Below, one piece after another: positions 57,693 through 64,000 of a DNA stretch of 64,000 nt (positions within the stretch are counted from its first letter, which is position 1; each line of letters begins with the position of its first letter). The DNA is from Nocardioides sp. HDW12B. GTDB lineage: Bacteria; Actinomycetota; Actinomycetes; Propionibacteriales; Nocardioidaceae. The stretch is taken from contig NZ_CP049867.1 of NCBI RefSeq assembly GCF_011299595.1, positions 2,790,001 through 2,854,000 of the forward strand. The letters are read 5' to 3'. The position numbers and the translations under genes are program-made. The notes under the pieces were generated by a model. The model was not told the origin of the DNA and searched no databases. It saw only the letters and a program-made list of their open reading frames with translations.

Positions 57693-59147
57693 ATGGCTGC
57701 CACCCGCGACGGAACGCTGAGCCGCGCCCGGCGTCGGTTCCGGCTGCCGAGCCGCGGCGAGTTCCTCTTCGCCCTGCGGCTGACGGTCGCCGCGGTGCTC
57801 AGCTACGTCGCCGCCACGCTGATCTTCCCCGAGGCCCAGCCGCTGCTGGCACCCCTGACCGCGATGCTCGTCGTCCAGGTCACCCCGGCGTCACTGCTGG
57901 CGCGGGGGCTGGACCGGGTGATCGCCGTCGTGGCCGGCGTGTCCATCGCGGTCGGCTTCGCGACGCTGGTGCCCCTGGAGTGGTGGACGCTCGGGCTGCT
58001 CATCCTGGTCGCGCTGTCGGTGGGCCAGATGCTCCGGCTCGAGGCGAACCTCATCGAGGTCGCCATCAGCGCGATGCTCGTGCTGGGGGTGGGCTCGCTG
58101 TCGGCCGGCTCGGCTGCCTGGGAGCGGATGACCGAGACGCTGGTGGGGGCGGCCGTCGCGGTGGCGGCCAACCTGCTGTTCCCGCCGAAGGTCGCCGTCG
58201 ACGACGCCGGCGAGGCCGTGGACGACTTCGCCGACCGGGTGAGCGGCCTGCTGCAGCGGGCGGCCGAGGAGCTGACCGAGGCGGTGGCGCGCGGCCACGA
58301 CCTGGCCAACCTCACCCCCCGGTGGCTGGACGAGGCGCGGAGCGTCACCCACGACTTCCCGGCCGTCGAGGCGGCCGTGCTCCACGCGGAGGAGGGCCGG
58401 CGGATGAACATGCGCGCCGCCTTCACCTCCGACGCGGGCCCCGGGCTGCGCCAGGGGCTCGAGGCGCTCGAGCATACCGCGGTGTCGGTGCGGTCGATGT
58501 TCCGGGCCGTCGACGACGCCGCGGCGGACTCCCGCGACGTCGACCGGGAGGTGCTGGACGACATCGCGCAGGGTCTCGCCCAGACCTTTACCGAGATGCA
58601 CCAGGGCGTCGACGCCTTCGGCCAGCTGGTGCACGACGAAGCGACCCCGGGGCCGCGCGGTCGCGCCACCGACGTGCGCGCGGTCGCGGCGGCCCTGGAG
58701 GGCCTGCACGAGGCCCGCACCCGCCTCGAGGAGGTGCTGGTCACGGCCTCGGTGCCCGAGCTGGTCGAGCTCACCGCGGCCGTGCTCGCCACCGTGCGAC
58801 GGCTGCTGCAGGAGATGGACCTCGACGAGCGGATCCGGCGGCAGATGCGGTCCGCGCGCTTCGCCCCCCGGGTGCGCACCGGTCCGGCCGGGCGCCCCCG
58901 GCCCGGCGGTCCCCACCGGCAGGCCGTCCCCAGCACCCTGGCGACGACCCCGAGCGGCCCCGGCGGCCCCGGCGGTCCCGGCGAGCCCGACCCCACCGGC
59001 GACCCGGACGCCGCCACCGAGCTCATGCCCCGCATCGACGTCGACGCCACGACCCAGCTGATGGCCCGCATCGAGCGGGACCGGCTGACCGGCGAGCCGC
59101 GACTGCCCGACGACCCGTCGCGCGAGGGACCCCGCCCCCCGGACTAG
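57693..59147 (+). CDS. FUSC-family membrane protein (aromatic acid exporter-like)
   Basis: A 484-residue protein. Four to six hydrophobic helices occupy about residues 25-160 (ALRLTVAAVLSYVAATLIFP, GLLILVALSVGQMLRLEANL), matching one half of FUSC/ArAE exporters, followed by a long helical cytoplasmic part (EAVDDFADRVSGLLQRAAEELTEAV, and coiled segments) and a Pro/Gly-rich tail with GGPGGPGEPDPTGDPD. Function is probably efflux of aromatic acids or similar; not proven. ATG at 57693 preceded by GGGCAG. Independent of neighbours. Confidence 0.85.
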   Translation: MAATRDGTLSRARRRFRLPSRGEFLFALRLTVAAVLSYVAATLIFPEAQPLLAPLTAMLVVQVTPASLLARGLDRVIAVVAGVSIAVGFATLVPLEWWTLGLLILVALSVGQMLRLEANLIEVAISAMLVLGVGSLSAGSAAWERMTETLVGAAVAVAANLLFPPKVAVDDAGEAVDDFADRVSGLLQRAAEELTEAVARGHDLANLTPRWLDEARSVTHDFPAVEAAVLHAEEGRRMNMRAAFTSDAGPGLRQGLEALEHTAVSVRSMFRAVDDAAADSRDVDREVLDDIAQGLAQTFTEMHQGVDAFGQLVHDEATPGPRGRATDVRAVAAALEGLHEARTRLEEVLVTASVPELVELTAAVLATVRRLLQEMDLDERIRRQMRSARFAPRVRTGPAGRPRPGGPHRQAVPSTLATTPSGPGGPGGPGEPDPTGDPDAATELMPRIDVDATTQLMARIERDRLTGEPRLPDDPSREGPRPPD

Positions 59148-59315
59148 AGGTGGCGCGACGCCGGTCAGACGACGGGGCGTGTCACAGGTCACGTCGGCGG
59201 GTACGACGTACGCGGATGCCGGACCGTGACCACGAGCTCGACTCGGGTGGGCTCGGACGGCCCTCGGGTGACCGACCGGTCACCCGGTCCGCACCGACCC
59301 ACCGGGGAGCACCTC

Positions 59316-60299
59316 ATGGCCGACGACACCGACGAGACGACCGAGAGCACCGAGAACTCTGAGAACAACCCGAAGGACACCGAGGCCGAGGACACCGAGG
59401 CCGAGGACACCGAGGCCGAGGACACCGAGGCCGAGGACTCGGGGAGCACGGACACGAGCGACGACACCGACGACGGCAGGACCGACGACGGCGACGATGA
59501 CGACAACGACCTCTACGTCCGCGACACCGCGGGCGACGGCCGACCGGTCGTGCTGATCCACGGCTGGCCGTTGAGCAGCGACTCGTGGTCGGAGCAGATC
59601 CCGGTGCTGCGCGAGGCCGGCTACCGGGTGGTCGCCTACGACCGTCGCGGCTTCGGGCAGTCCGACCCCGGCGACGGCTACGACTACGACCGCCTCACCG
59701 ACGACCTCCACAACGTCGTCACGAGCCTCGAGCTCTCCGACGTGACGCTCGTGGGCTTCTCCATGGGCGGGGGCGAGGTCGCCCACTACGTGGCGAAGCA
59801 CGGCACCGACAACCTCCGCAGCCTGGTCTTCGCCGCCTCGGTCACGCCGTACCTCCAGAAGGGCGACGACAACGAGGACGGCCCGCTGACCGACGACGCG
59901 GCCACGGAGTTCCGCGAGGGGCTGGAGGACGACCGCGACGCGTTCTTCGACGGCTTCACCACCGACTTCTTCACCGCCGGCGACGACCTCAAGGTCAGCG
60001 ACGAGCAGCGTCAGGAGGCCCTGGCGCTGTGCAAGAAGTCCGACCAGGAGGCGGCGCTGGGCTGCATGAAGGCGTGGGCGACCACCGACTTCCGAGAGGA
60101 CCTGGGGAAGGTCGACGTGCCGACCCTGGTCATCCACGGCGACAGCGACGGGATCGTGCCGTTCGAGGGATCGGGCAAGCGCACCCACGAGGCGGTCGAC
60201 GGCAGCGAGCTGGTGCTGCTCAAGGGCGCTCCGCACGGGTGCAACGTCAGTCACGCGAAGGAGTTCAACCAGGCGCTGCTCGACTTCCTGGAGAAGTGA
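59316..60299 (+). CDS. Alpha/beta hydrolase (chloroperoxidase-like) with acidic N-terminal repeat
   Basis: A 327-residue protein. The first 66 residues are almost all Asp/Glu/Thr and include four DTEAE units coded by 15-bp DNA repeats (59376-59435). After that comes a normal haloperoxidase-type hydrolase: oxyanion HGWPLSS, nucleophile Ser149 in VGFSMGGGEVAHY, Asp in VIHGDSDGIVPF and His in GAPHGCNVSHAKEF. The acidic tail could bind metal or a basic partner, or aid solubility. I chose the ATG at 59316 with GGGGAG upstream. The domain call is sure; the tail's role is unknown. Confidence 0.87.
   Translation: MADDTDETTESTENSENNPKDTEAEDTEAEDTEAEDTEAEDSGSTDTSDDTDDGRTDDGDDDDNDLYVRDTAGDGRPVVLIHGWPLSSDSWSEQIPVLREAGYRVVAYDRRGFGQSDPGDGYDYDRLTDDLHNVVTSLELSDVTLVGFSMGGGEVAHYVAKHGTDNLRSLVFAASVTPYLQKGDDNEDGPLTDDAATEFREGLEDDRDAFFDGFTTDFFTAGDDLKVSDEQRQEALALCKKSDQEAALGCMKAWATTDFREDLGKVDVPTLVIHGDSDGIVPFEGSGKRTHEAVDGSELVLLKGAPHGCNVSHAKEFNQALLDFLEK
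59376..59435 (+). repeat. 15-bp tandem repeat (GACACCGAGGCCGAG) x4 in the hydrolase gene
   Basis: Four exact units encode DTEAE in the acidic N-terminal tail. The unit is a multiple of three, so copy number can vary without frame loss. Confidence 0.92.
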
Positions 60300-60347
60300 G
60301 GCCGTGACGGTGGCACGTCGATGAGCTGACGGCGAGATGATGGGTCG

Positions 60348-60824
60348 GTGGAGCCGACCGTCGCCCTGGAGGACCCGCGCCGCGAGGACGTCGTCGCGCT
60401 GCTGACCCGTCATCTCGCCTTCGCCCGCTCGCAGAGCCCGCCGGAGGACGCCCACGCGCTCGACGTCGACGGGCTGGCCGGCCCCGACGTCGACTTCTTC
60501 GCCCTGCGCGACGACCAGGGCCTGCTCGCGGTCGGTGCCCTGCGCCGCCTCGACGACGGGCACGGGGAGGTCAAGTCGATGCACACCGCCGAGGGCCACC
60601 GCGGCGAGGGCCTGGGGCGGCGGATGCTGGAGCACCTGCTCGACCACGCCCGGGCGCAGGGGTTCACGCGCGTCAGCCTGGAGACCGGGTCGATGGAGAT
60701 CTTCGCCCCGGCCCGCGCGCTCTACCGGCGCGCCGGGTTCGCGGAGTGCGAGCCCTTCGGCGACTACCGGGCGAGCGCGTGGAGCAGCTACTTCACCCGC
60801 AGCCTGCGTGGCCAGGACAGCTAG
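60348..60824 (+). CDS. GNAT-family N-acetyltransferase
   Basis: A 158-residue single-domain GNAT enzyme. ALRRLDDGHGEVKSMHTAEGHRGEGLGRRMLEHLLDHA is the acetyl-CoA core (RGEGLGRR loop), and RALYRRAGFAECEPFGDY the closing strand-loop, resembling YsnE/PhnO-type acetyltransferases. GTG start at 60348. Its TAG stop shares four bases (CTAG) with the stop of the convergent MFS gene, leaving no space between the two. Confidence 0.88.
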   Translation: MEPTVALEDPRREDVVALLTRHLAFARSQSPPEDAHALDVDGLAGPDVDFFALRDDQGLLAVGALRRLDDGHGEVKSMHTAEGHRGEGLGRRMLEHLLDHARAQGFTRVSLETGSMEIFAPARALYRRAGFAECEPFGDYRASAWSSYFTRSLRGQDS

Positions 60825-62071
60825 CGGACCGCCACGTCGTCGGGGGCAGCGGCAACCCGGGTGTCCCGGCGGTGCAGCACCGCCGAGCCGGTGATGAAGA
60901 AGAAGCCCAGCAGGCACAGCCCCGCACCGACGACGGCCGGGGCGCGGTAGCCCCAGCCGGCCGCGATCACGACGCCACCGAGCCAGGCCCCGAGCGCGTT
61001 GGCGGCGTTGAGGGAGGCGTGGTTCATCGCCGCCCCGACGGTCTGGGCGTCGCCCGCCACGTCCATGAGCCGCAGCTGGAGGTTGACGACGACGACCGAC
61101 CCCAGGACCGGGATCGCGAAGGCGACCGGCAGCGCCCACCACCCACCCGGGATGACGAGCGCGAAGAGCAGCAGGGTCAGTCCCATCCCGAGCGTGGAGC
61201 CGAGCAGCGAGCGGAAGACCGACCAGTCGGCCAGCACGCCGGCCAGCCAGGTGCCGACGACCATGCCGAGGCCGAAGGCGAGCAGGAACACCGGCACGGC
61301 CCCGCTGCCGAGCCCGCCCACCTCGGTGACGGTGGGCGAGATGTAGGTGTAGACCGCGAACATGCCGCCGAAGCCGACGGCCCCGGCCAGCAGCGTCAGC
61401 CACACCTGGGCGCTGGCGAAGGCCTTGAGCTCGCGCATGCCGGTGGCCTCGGGCCGCCCGGGCGAGGAGGGCACGAGCAGCCGGACGAGACCCATGGTGA
61501 GGGTGCTGAGCACCACCACCGCCCAGAACGCCGAGCGCCAGCCGAGGTGCTGACCCATCCAGGTCGCCGCCGGGACGCCGACGACGTTGGCCACCGACAG
61601 ACCCAGCATCACCTGGGCCACCGCCCGCCCCCGCTTCTCCGGCGCGGCCAGGTCGGCGGCCACCAGGGAGGCGACCCCGAAGAAGGCGCCGTGCGGCAGG
61701 CCGGCCAGGAAGCGTGCCGCGGTGACCAGCTCGAAGGACACCGCGATCGCGGTGAGGGCGTTGGCCAGCGTGTACGCCGCCATGAGGCCGATGAGAAGGC
61801 CCCGTCGTGGGGCACGGGCGCCGAGGAAGGCGATCACGGGGGCCCCCACCACGACCCCGAGCGCGTAGGCCGAGATGATGTGCCCGGCGGTCGGGATCGA
61901 CACCCCGACGCCGTCGGCCACCTCCGGCAGCAGCCCCATGGTGACGAACTCCGTCGTACCGATGGTGAAGCTGCCCGTGGCCAGCGCCAGCATCGCCATC
62001 GTGAGCCGCGCCGTGGAGGGGCGGTCGGTCGGGCGCGCACCCGTCGACGGGTTCGTGGCGGCGGAGGTCAT
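60821..62071 (-). CDS. MFS exporter, DHA1 family (arabinose/chloramphenicol efflux-like)
   Basis: A 416-residue 12-helix MFS transporter. TTEFVTMGLLPEVADGVGV in helix 1 and GARAPRRGLLIGLM in the loop are typical of AraJ/CmlR-like DHA1 exporters. The ATG at 62071 is preferred; the upstream frame begins with TTG. It diverges from a TetR gene across 106 bp containing two inverted repeats, so that repressor probably controls it. Efflux substrate unknown. Confidence 0.9.
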   Translation of the reverse strand: MTSAATNPSTGARPTDRPSTARLTMAMLALATGSFTIGTTEFVTMGLLPEVADGVGVSIPTAGHIISAYALGVVVGAPVIAFLGARAPRRGLLIGLMAAYTLANALTAIAVSFELVTAARFLAGLPHGAFFGVASLVAADLAAPEKRGRAVAQVMLGLSVANVVGVPAATWMGQHLGWRSAFWAVVVLSTLTMGLVRLLVPSSPGRPEATGMRELKAFASAQVWLTLLAGAVGFGGMFAVYTYISPTVTEVGGLGSGAVPVFLLAFGLGMVVGTWLAGVLADWSVFRSLLGSTLGMGLTLLLFALVIPGGWWALPVAFAIPVLGSVVVVNLQLRLMDVAGDAQTVGAAMNHASLNAANALGAWLGGVVIAAGWGYRAPAVVGAGLCLLGFFFITGSAVLHRRDTRVAAAPDDVAVR

Positions 62072-62078
62072 GGCTCCA

Positions 62079-62115
62079 TTGTCGGGCCTCGACAAGGCAC
62101 TAGGGTGCAGGCACC
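62079..62115. promoter_or_regulatory. Two inverted repeats between MFS and TetR genes, probable operators
   Basis: TTGTCG-GGCCT-CGACAA (62079-62095) and GGTGC-AG-GCACC (62104-62115) are perfect inverted repeats in the divergent gap. The first ends eight bases before the MFS ATG. A TetR dimer binding here would control both genes. Confidence 0.65.
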
Positions 62116-62177
62116 GTGGGGGTGGACCGGGCGCTCACTCGGCGCGTCCGACGCCGGCACGGTGCAAGGGGGCGACC

Positions 62178-62900
62178 ATGACCGCACAGGGGTCAGGACC
62201 GAACGGCACCGGCGGCACCGGCAGCGCCTGCGGTGCCGCGGGTCCCGGGACGGGCCGCCGTCGCGTCGAGCTGCGGCGCGAGGAGATCCTGGCGGCCACG
62301 GTGACGCACATCGCGGGGGTGGGCCTGGCCCAGACCCGGGTCGGTGACGTCGCCGGCGCACTCGGTGTCAGCCCGGCGCTGGTCTTCTACCACTTCGGCA
62401 CCAAGGACGAGCTCCTCGCCGAGGCGTTCACCTACGCCGTCGACCAGGACCTCCAGCGCATCGACCGCGCCGCGGCCCGCGGGCGTACGGCGACCGAGCG
62501 GCTACGCGCGCTGGTGCACGGCTACGGGCCGTCGGGGAAGGCCGTCGGCTGGCGGCTGTGGATCGACGCGTGGGCCCTCGCCCAGCGCGACGCGGGCATC
62601 CGCACGGTCCTCCGTCGGCTCGACCGGCGCTGGCGTGACACGTTCCTCGAGATCGTGCAGGAGGGCGTCGCGGACGGCAGCTTCACGTGCGCCGACCCCG
62701 AGGCCACCGTCGTGCGGGTCGGTGCCCTGCTCGACGGCCTGTCCGTGGCCACCTTGGTCAACCGGTCGGTGACCCGCGCGCAGCTGCGGGCGTGGACCGC
62801 CTCGACCGTGGCCGCCGAGCTCGGCCTGCCGGCCGACTGGACCGAGAGCTCCGCGGGGAACGGCAGGACCGGAGGGAGACGCCCCGAGCCGGACAGGTGA
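62178..62900 (+). CDS. TetR/AcrR-family regulator
   Basis: A 240-residue regulator. After a Gly-rich N-terminus comes RRVELRREEILAATVTHI and the helix-turn-helix core VGDVAGALGVSPALVFYHFGTKDELLAEAF (recognition helix around SPALVFYHF), then an all-helical C-terminal domain like BetI/TetR_C. Divergent from the DHA1 exporter with operators between, a classic efflux-repressor pair. ATG at 62178 with GGGGG upstream. Ligand unknown. Confidence 0.87.
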   Translation: MTAQGSGPNGTGGTGSACGAAGPGTGRRRVELRREEILAATVTHIAGVGLAQTRVGDVAGALGVSPALVFYHFGTKDELLAEAFTYAVDQDLQRIDRAAARGRTATERLRALVHGYGPSGKAVGWRLWIDAWALAQRDAGIRTVLRRLDRRWRDTFLEIVQEGVADGSFTCADPEATVVRVGALLDGLSVATLVNRSVTRAQLRAWTASTVAAELGLPADWTESSAGNGRTGGRRPEPDR

Positions 62901-63211
62901 CGGGGGATGGCACCTGCCCGGCGATCGTGGGCGACCCATGGCCCGCTTCGGAGAGGACCCTAACGCTTCGGATCCCGCGCGATGACGGATCGGCGCAAGA
63001 ACCGCGAGCACCGTCCACCGGACGTGTCTCGACAGCCCCTTCCCCCGCCCCTCCTGCGACGCGCTGACTCACGAGTCAGCAGCATCCTGGCATCCGGCGG
63101 TCCCGGAGGGAAGAGCACGGACGGGCCAGACCTCGATCGCCCCTGCTCGCTCCGTCCCAGGGCCTCCGGAGACCCTGCTCTAGGCTGACCGGGGCGCCAG
63201 GAAGGGAGCCG
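62901..63211. other. 311-bp gap with one perfect palindrome, no gene
   Basis: Between the TetR stop and the GcvT-family start the only clear structure is GCTGACTC-AC-GAGTCAGC (63062-63079), a perfect 8-bp inverted repeat with a 2-bp spacer. It could be an operator for the downstream gene or a transcript-end hairpin. I see no glycine riboswitch pattern. A 68-codon open frame here (62982) has no ribosome site and looks like chance. Confidence 0.6.
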
Positions 63212-64000
63212 ATGATCCGGACCACGCCGTTCCACCCGCGGCTGAGCGAGCTGAACACCCAGGGCCTCTACACCCACTGGCAGGGCTTCCTCTCCCCGCT
63301 GCGCTACACCCAGGCCGCCAAGCACGAGTACTTCGCGGTGCGGAATTCGGTCGGCGTCTTCGACACCTCCCCCCTGTTCAAGTACGCCGTCACCGGCCCC
63401 GACGCCGAGACGTTCCTCGCCGGCATGCTGCTGCGCGACGTACGGCGGCTGCGACCGGGTCGGGCGCAGTACACCCTGTGGTGCGACGACCGCGGGTTCG
63501 TCATGGAGGACGGCGTCGTCCTGCGCCACTCGGCGACCGACTTCCTGCTGACCGCAGCACGGCCCGCCCTGGGCTGGCTGAGCGACCACCGCGGCCGGCT
63601 GCGGGTCGAGGTCGAGGACGTCTCCGACGACCACGGCATCCTGGCCGTCCAGGGCCCCCGGTCCCGGGCGGTGCTCGCGCAGCTGAGCGACGAGGTCGCC
63701 GGCCTGGGCTTCTTCGACCACGTCGCGACGAAGGTCGCCGGCGTGCCCGTGACCCTGAGCCGGACCGGCTACACCGGCGACCTCGGCTACGAGCTGGTCG
63801 TGCCCGCGGACGGCGCGCTCGCGGTGCTCGACGCGGTCCTCGAGGCCGGGAAGCCGCACAGCCTGCGCCCGTTCGGCGAGCAGGCACTCATGACCCTGCG
63901 CATCGAGGCCGGCCTGCCCCTGCTCGACGTCGAGTGGCACAACAGCCGTCTCGCGATGACCGACCACGACCGGGTCACCCCCACCGAGCTCGGCATGGGG
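63212..64000 (+). CDS. GcvT-family aminomethyltransferase/folate-binding protein (cut by window end)
   Basis: An open frame of 263 codons reaches the window end without a stop. It begins MIRTTPFHPRLSELN and shows YTQAAKHEYFAVRNSVGVFDTSPLFKYAVTG (split across the early domain), QYTLWCDDRGFVMEDGVVL, LSRTGYTGDLGYELVVPADGA and LRPFGEQALMTLRIEAGLPL, the folate-binding core of glycine-cleavage T-protein, sarcosine oxidase and related enzymes. GGAAGGGAG lies before the ATG. The C-terminal third is missing, so T-protein cannot be told from a dimethylglycine/sarcosine-type enzyme. Confidence 0.85.
   Translation, partial: MIRTTPFHPRLSELNTQGLYTHWQGFLSPLRYTQAAKHEYFAVRNSVGVFDTSPLFKYAVTGPDAETFLAGMLLRDVRRLRPGRAQYTLWCDDRGFVMEDGVVLRHSATDFLLTAARPALGWLSDHRGRLRVEVEDVSDDHGILAVQGPRSRAVLAQLSDEVAGLGFFDHVATKVAGVPVTLSRTGYTGDLGYELVVPADGALAVLDAVLEAGKPHSLRPFGEQALMTLRIEAGLPLLDVEWHNSRLAMTDHDRVTPTELGMG

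Noticed and set aside
62982-63188. 68-codon open frame in the gap before the GcvT-family gene
   Set aside because: No ribosome site, composition like non-coding GC-rich DNA, and it spans the palindrome at 63062.
62901-63211. Glycine riboswitch before the GcvT-family gene
   Set aside because: The conserved tandem aptamer core sequences were looked for by eye and not seen.
1-64000. tRNA, rRNA or prophage attachment sites
   Set aside because: No cloverleaf-like segments, rRNA stretches or integrase genes were recognised when reading the gaps.

Overview
The window is about 72-74% GC by eye, with many GTG starts, extensive GTGA/ATGA start-stop overlaps, and mycobacterial-type regulatory sites (IdeR, LexA, KstR-like, DevR-like). 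Together with a 13E12/DUF222 HNH endonuclease, a DevR/DevS-like pair and a fused IcmF mutase, this points to a high-GC actinobacterium, most likely a Nocardioidaceae such as Nocardioides. It looks like chromosome: about 55 tightly packed genes, no rRNA, tRNA, CRISPR array, transposase or phage genes seen.

Layout. 0-4 kb: ferric-iron ABC importer (ATPase, fused permease, lipoprotein) behind a near-perfect IdeR box. 4-11 kb: a DevR/DosR-like regulator, a TetR regulator, a DUF4393-like protein, a lipid-transfer-type thiolase with its DUF35 partner behind a KstR-like site, YceI, then a flavin split-barrel protein and a DevS-like GAF kinase. 11-17 kb: MarR regulator, palindrome, IcmF, GNAT, acyl-CoA dehydrogenase and a membrane protein (short-chain acyl-CoA metabolism). 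17-27 kb: orphan adenine methyltransferase coupled to galactokinase, a membrane cyclase, amidase, IclR, acetaldehyde dehydrogenase plus 4-hydroxy-2-oxovalerate aldolase (end of a meta-cleavage pathway), a small beta-trefoil-like protein and a glutamine amidotransferase. 27-31.6 kb: SOS-box-controlled 13E12 HNH endonuclease with simple-sequence repeats, then an ECF-type sigma factor and its overlapping membrane partner. 31.7-36.2 kb: a coupled operon bioY - short AMP ligase - thiolase-like - bioM - bioN. 36-48.7 kb: polyamine/guanidino catabolism (PuuD-like hydrolase, SDR, aldehyde dehydrogenase, glutamine-synthetase-like ligase, agmatinase-like and decarboxylase), interrupted by an SDR, amylosucrase and a MerR/DICT regulator. 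48.7-64 kb: two MFS exporters, S9 peptidase, amidohydrolase, an amino-acid permease with a stress-protein-like tail, class V aminotransferase, FUSC-type membrane protein, acidic-tailed hydrolase, GNAT, TetR and the start of a GcvT-family gene cut by the window end.

Most interesting. (1) An 86-bp palindrome-hairpin-palindrome element occurs at 39.3 and 56.3 kb with a partial copy at 44.9 kb, each time just downstream of a stop codon. (2) A biotin-uptake operon carries a ligase and a thiolase homologue that appears to lack its second catalytic cysteine, suggesting an unassigned biotin- or pimelate-related reaction. (3) A perfect LexA box covers the start codon and -10 element of an apparently leaderless 13E12 gene. 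All function calls rest on reading motifs and family knowledge; no database search was run.
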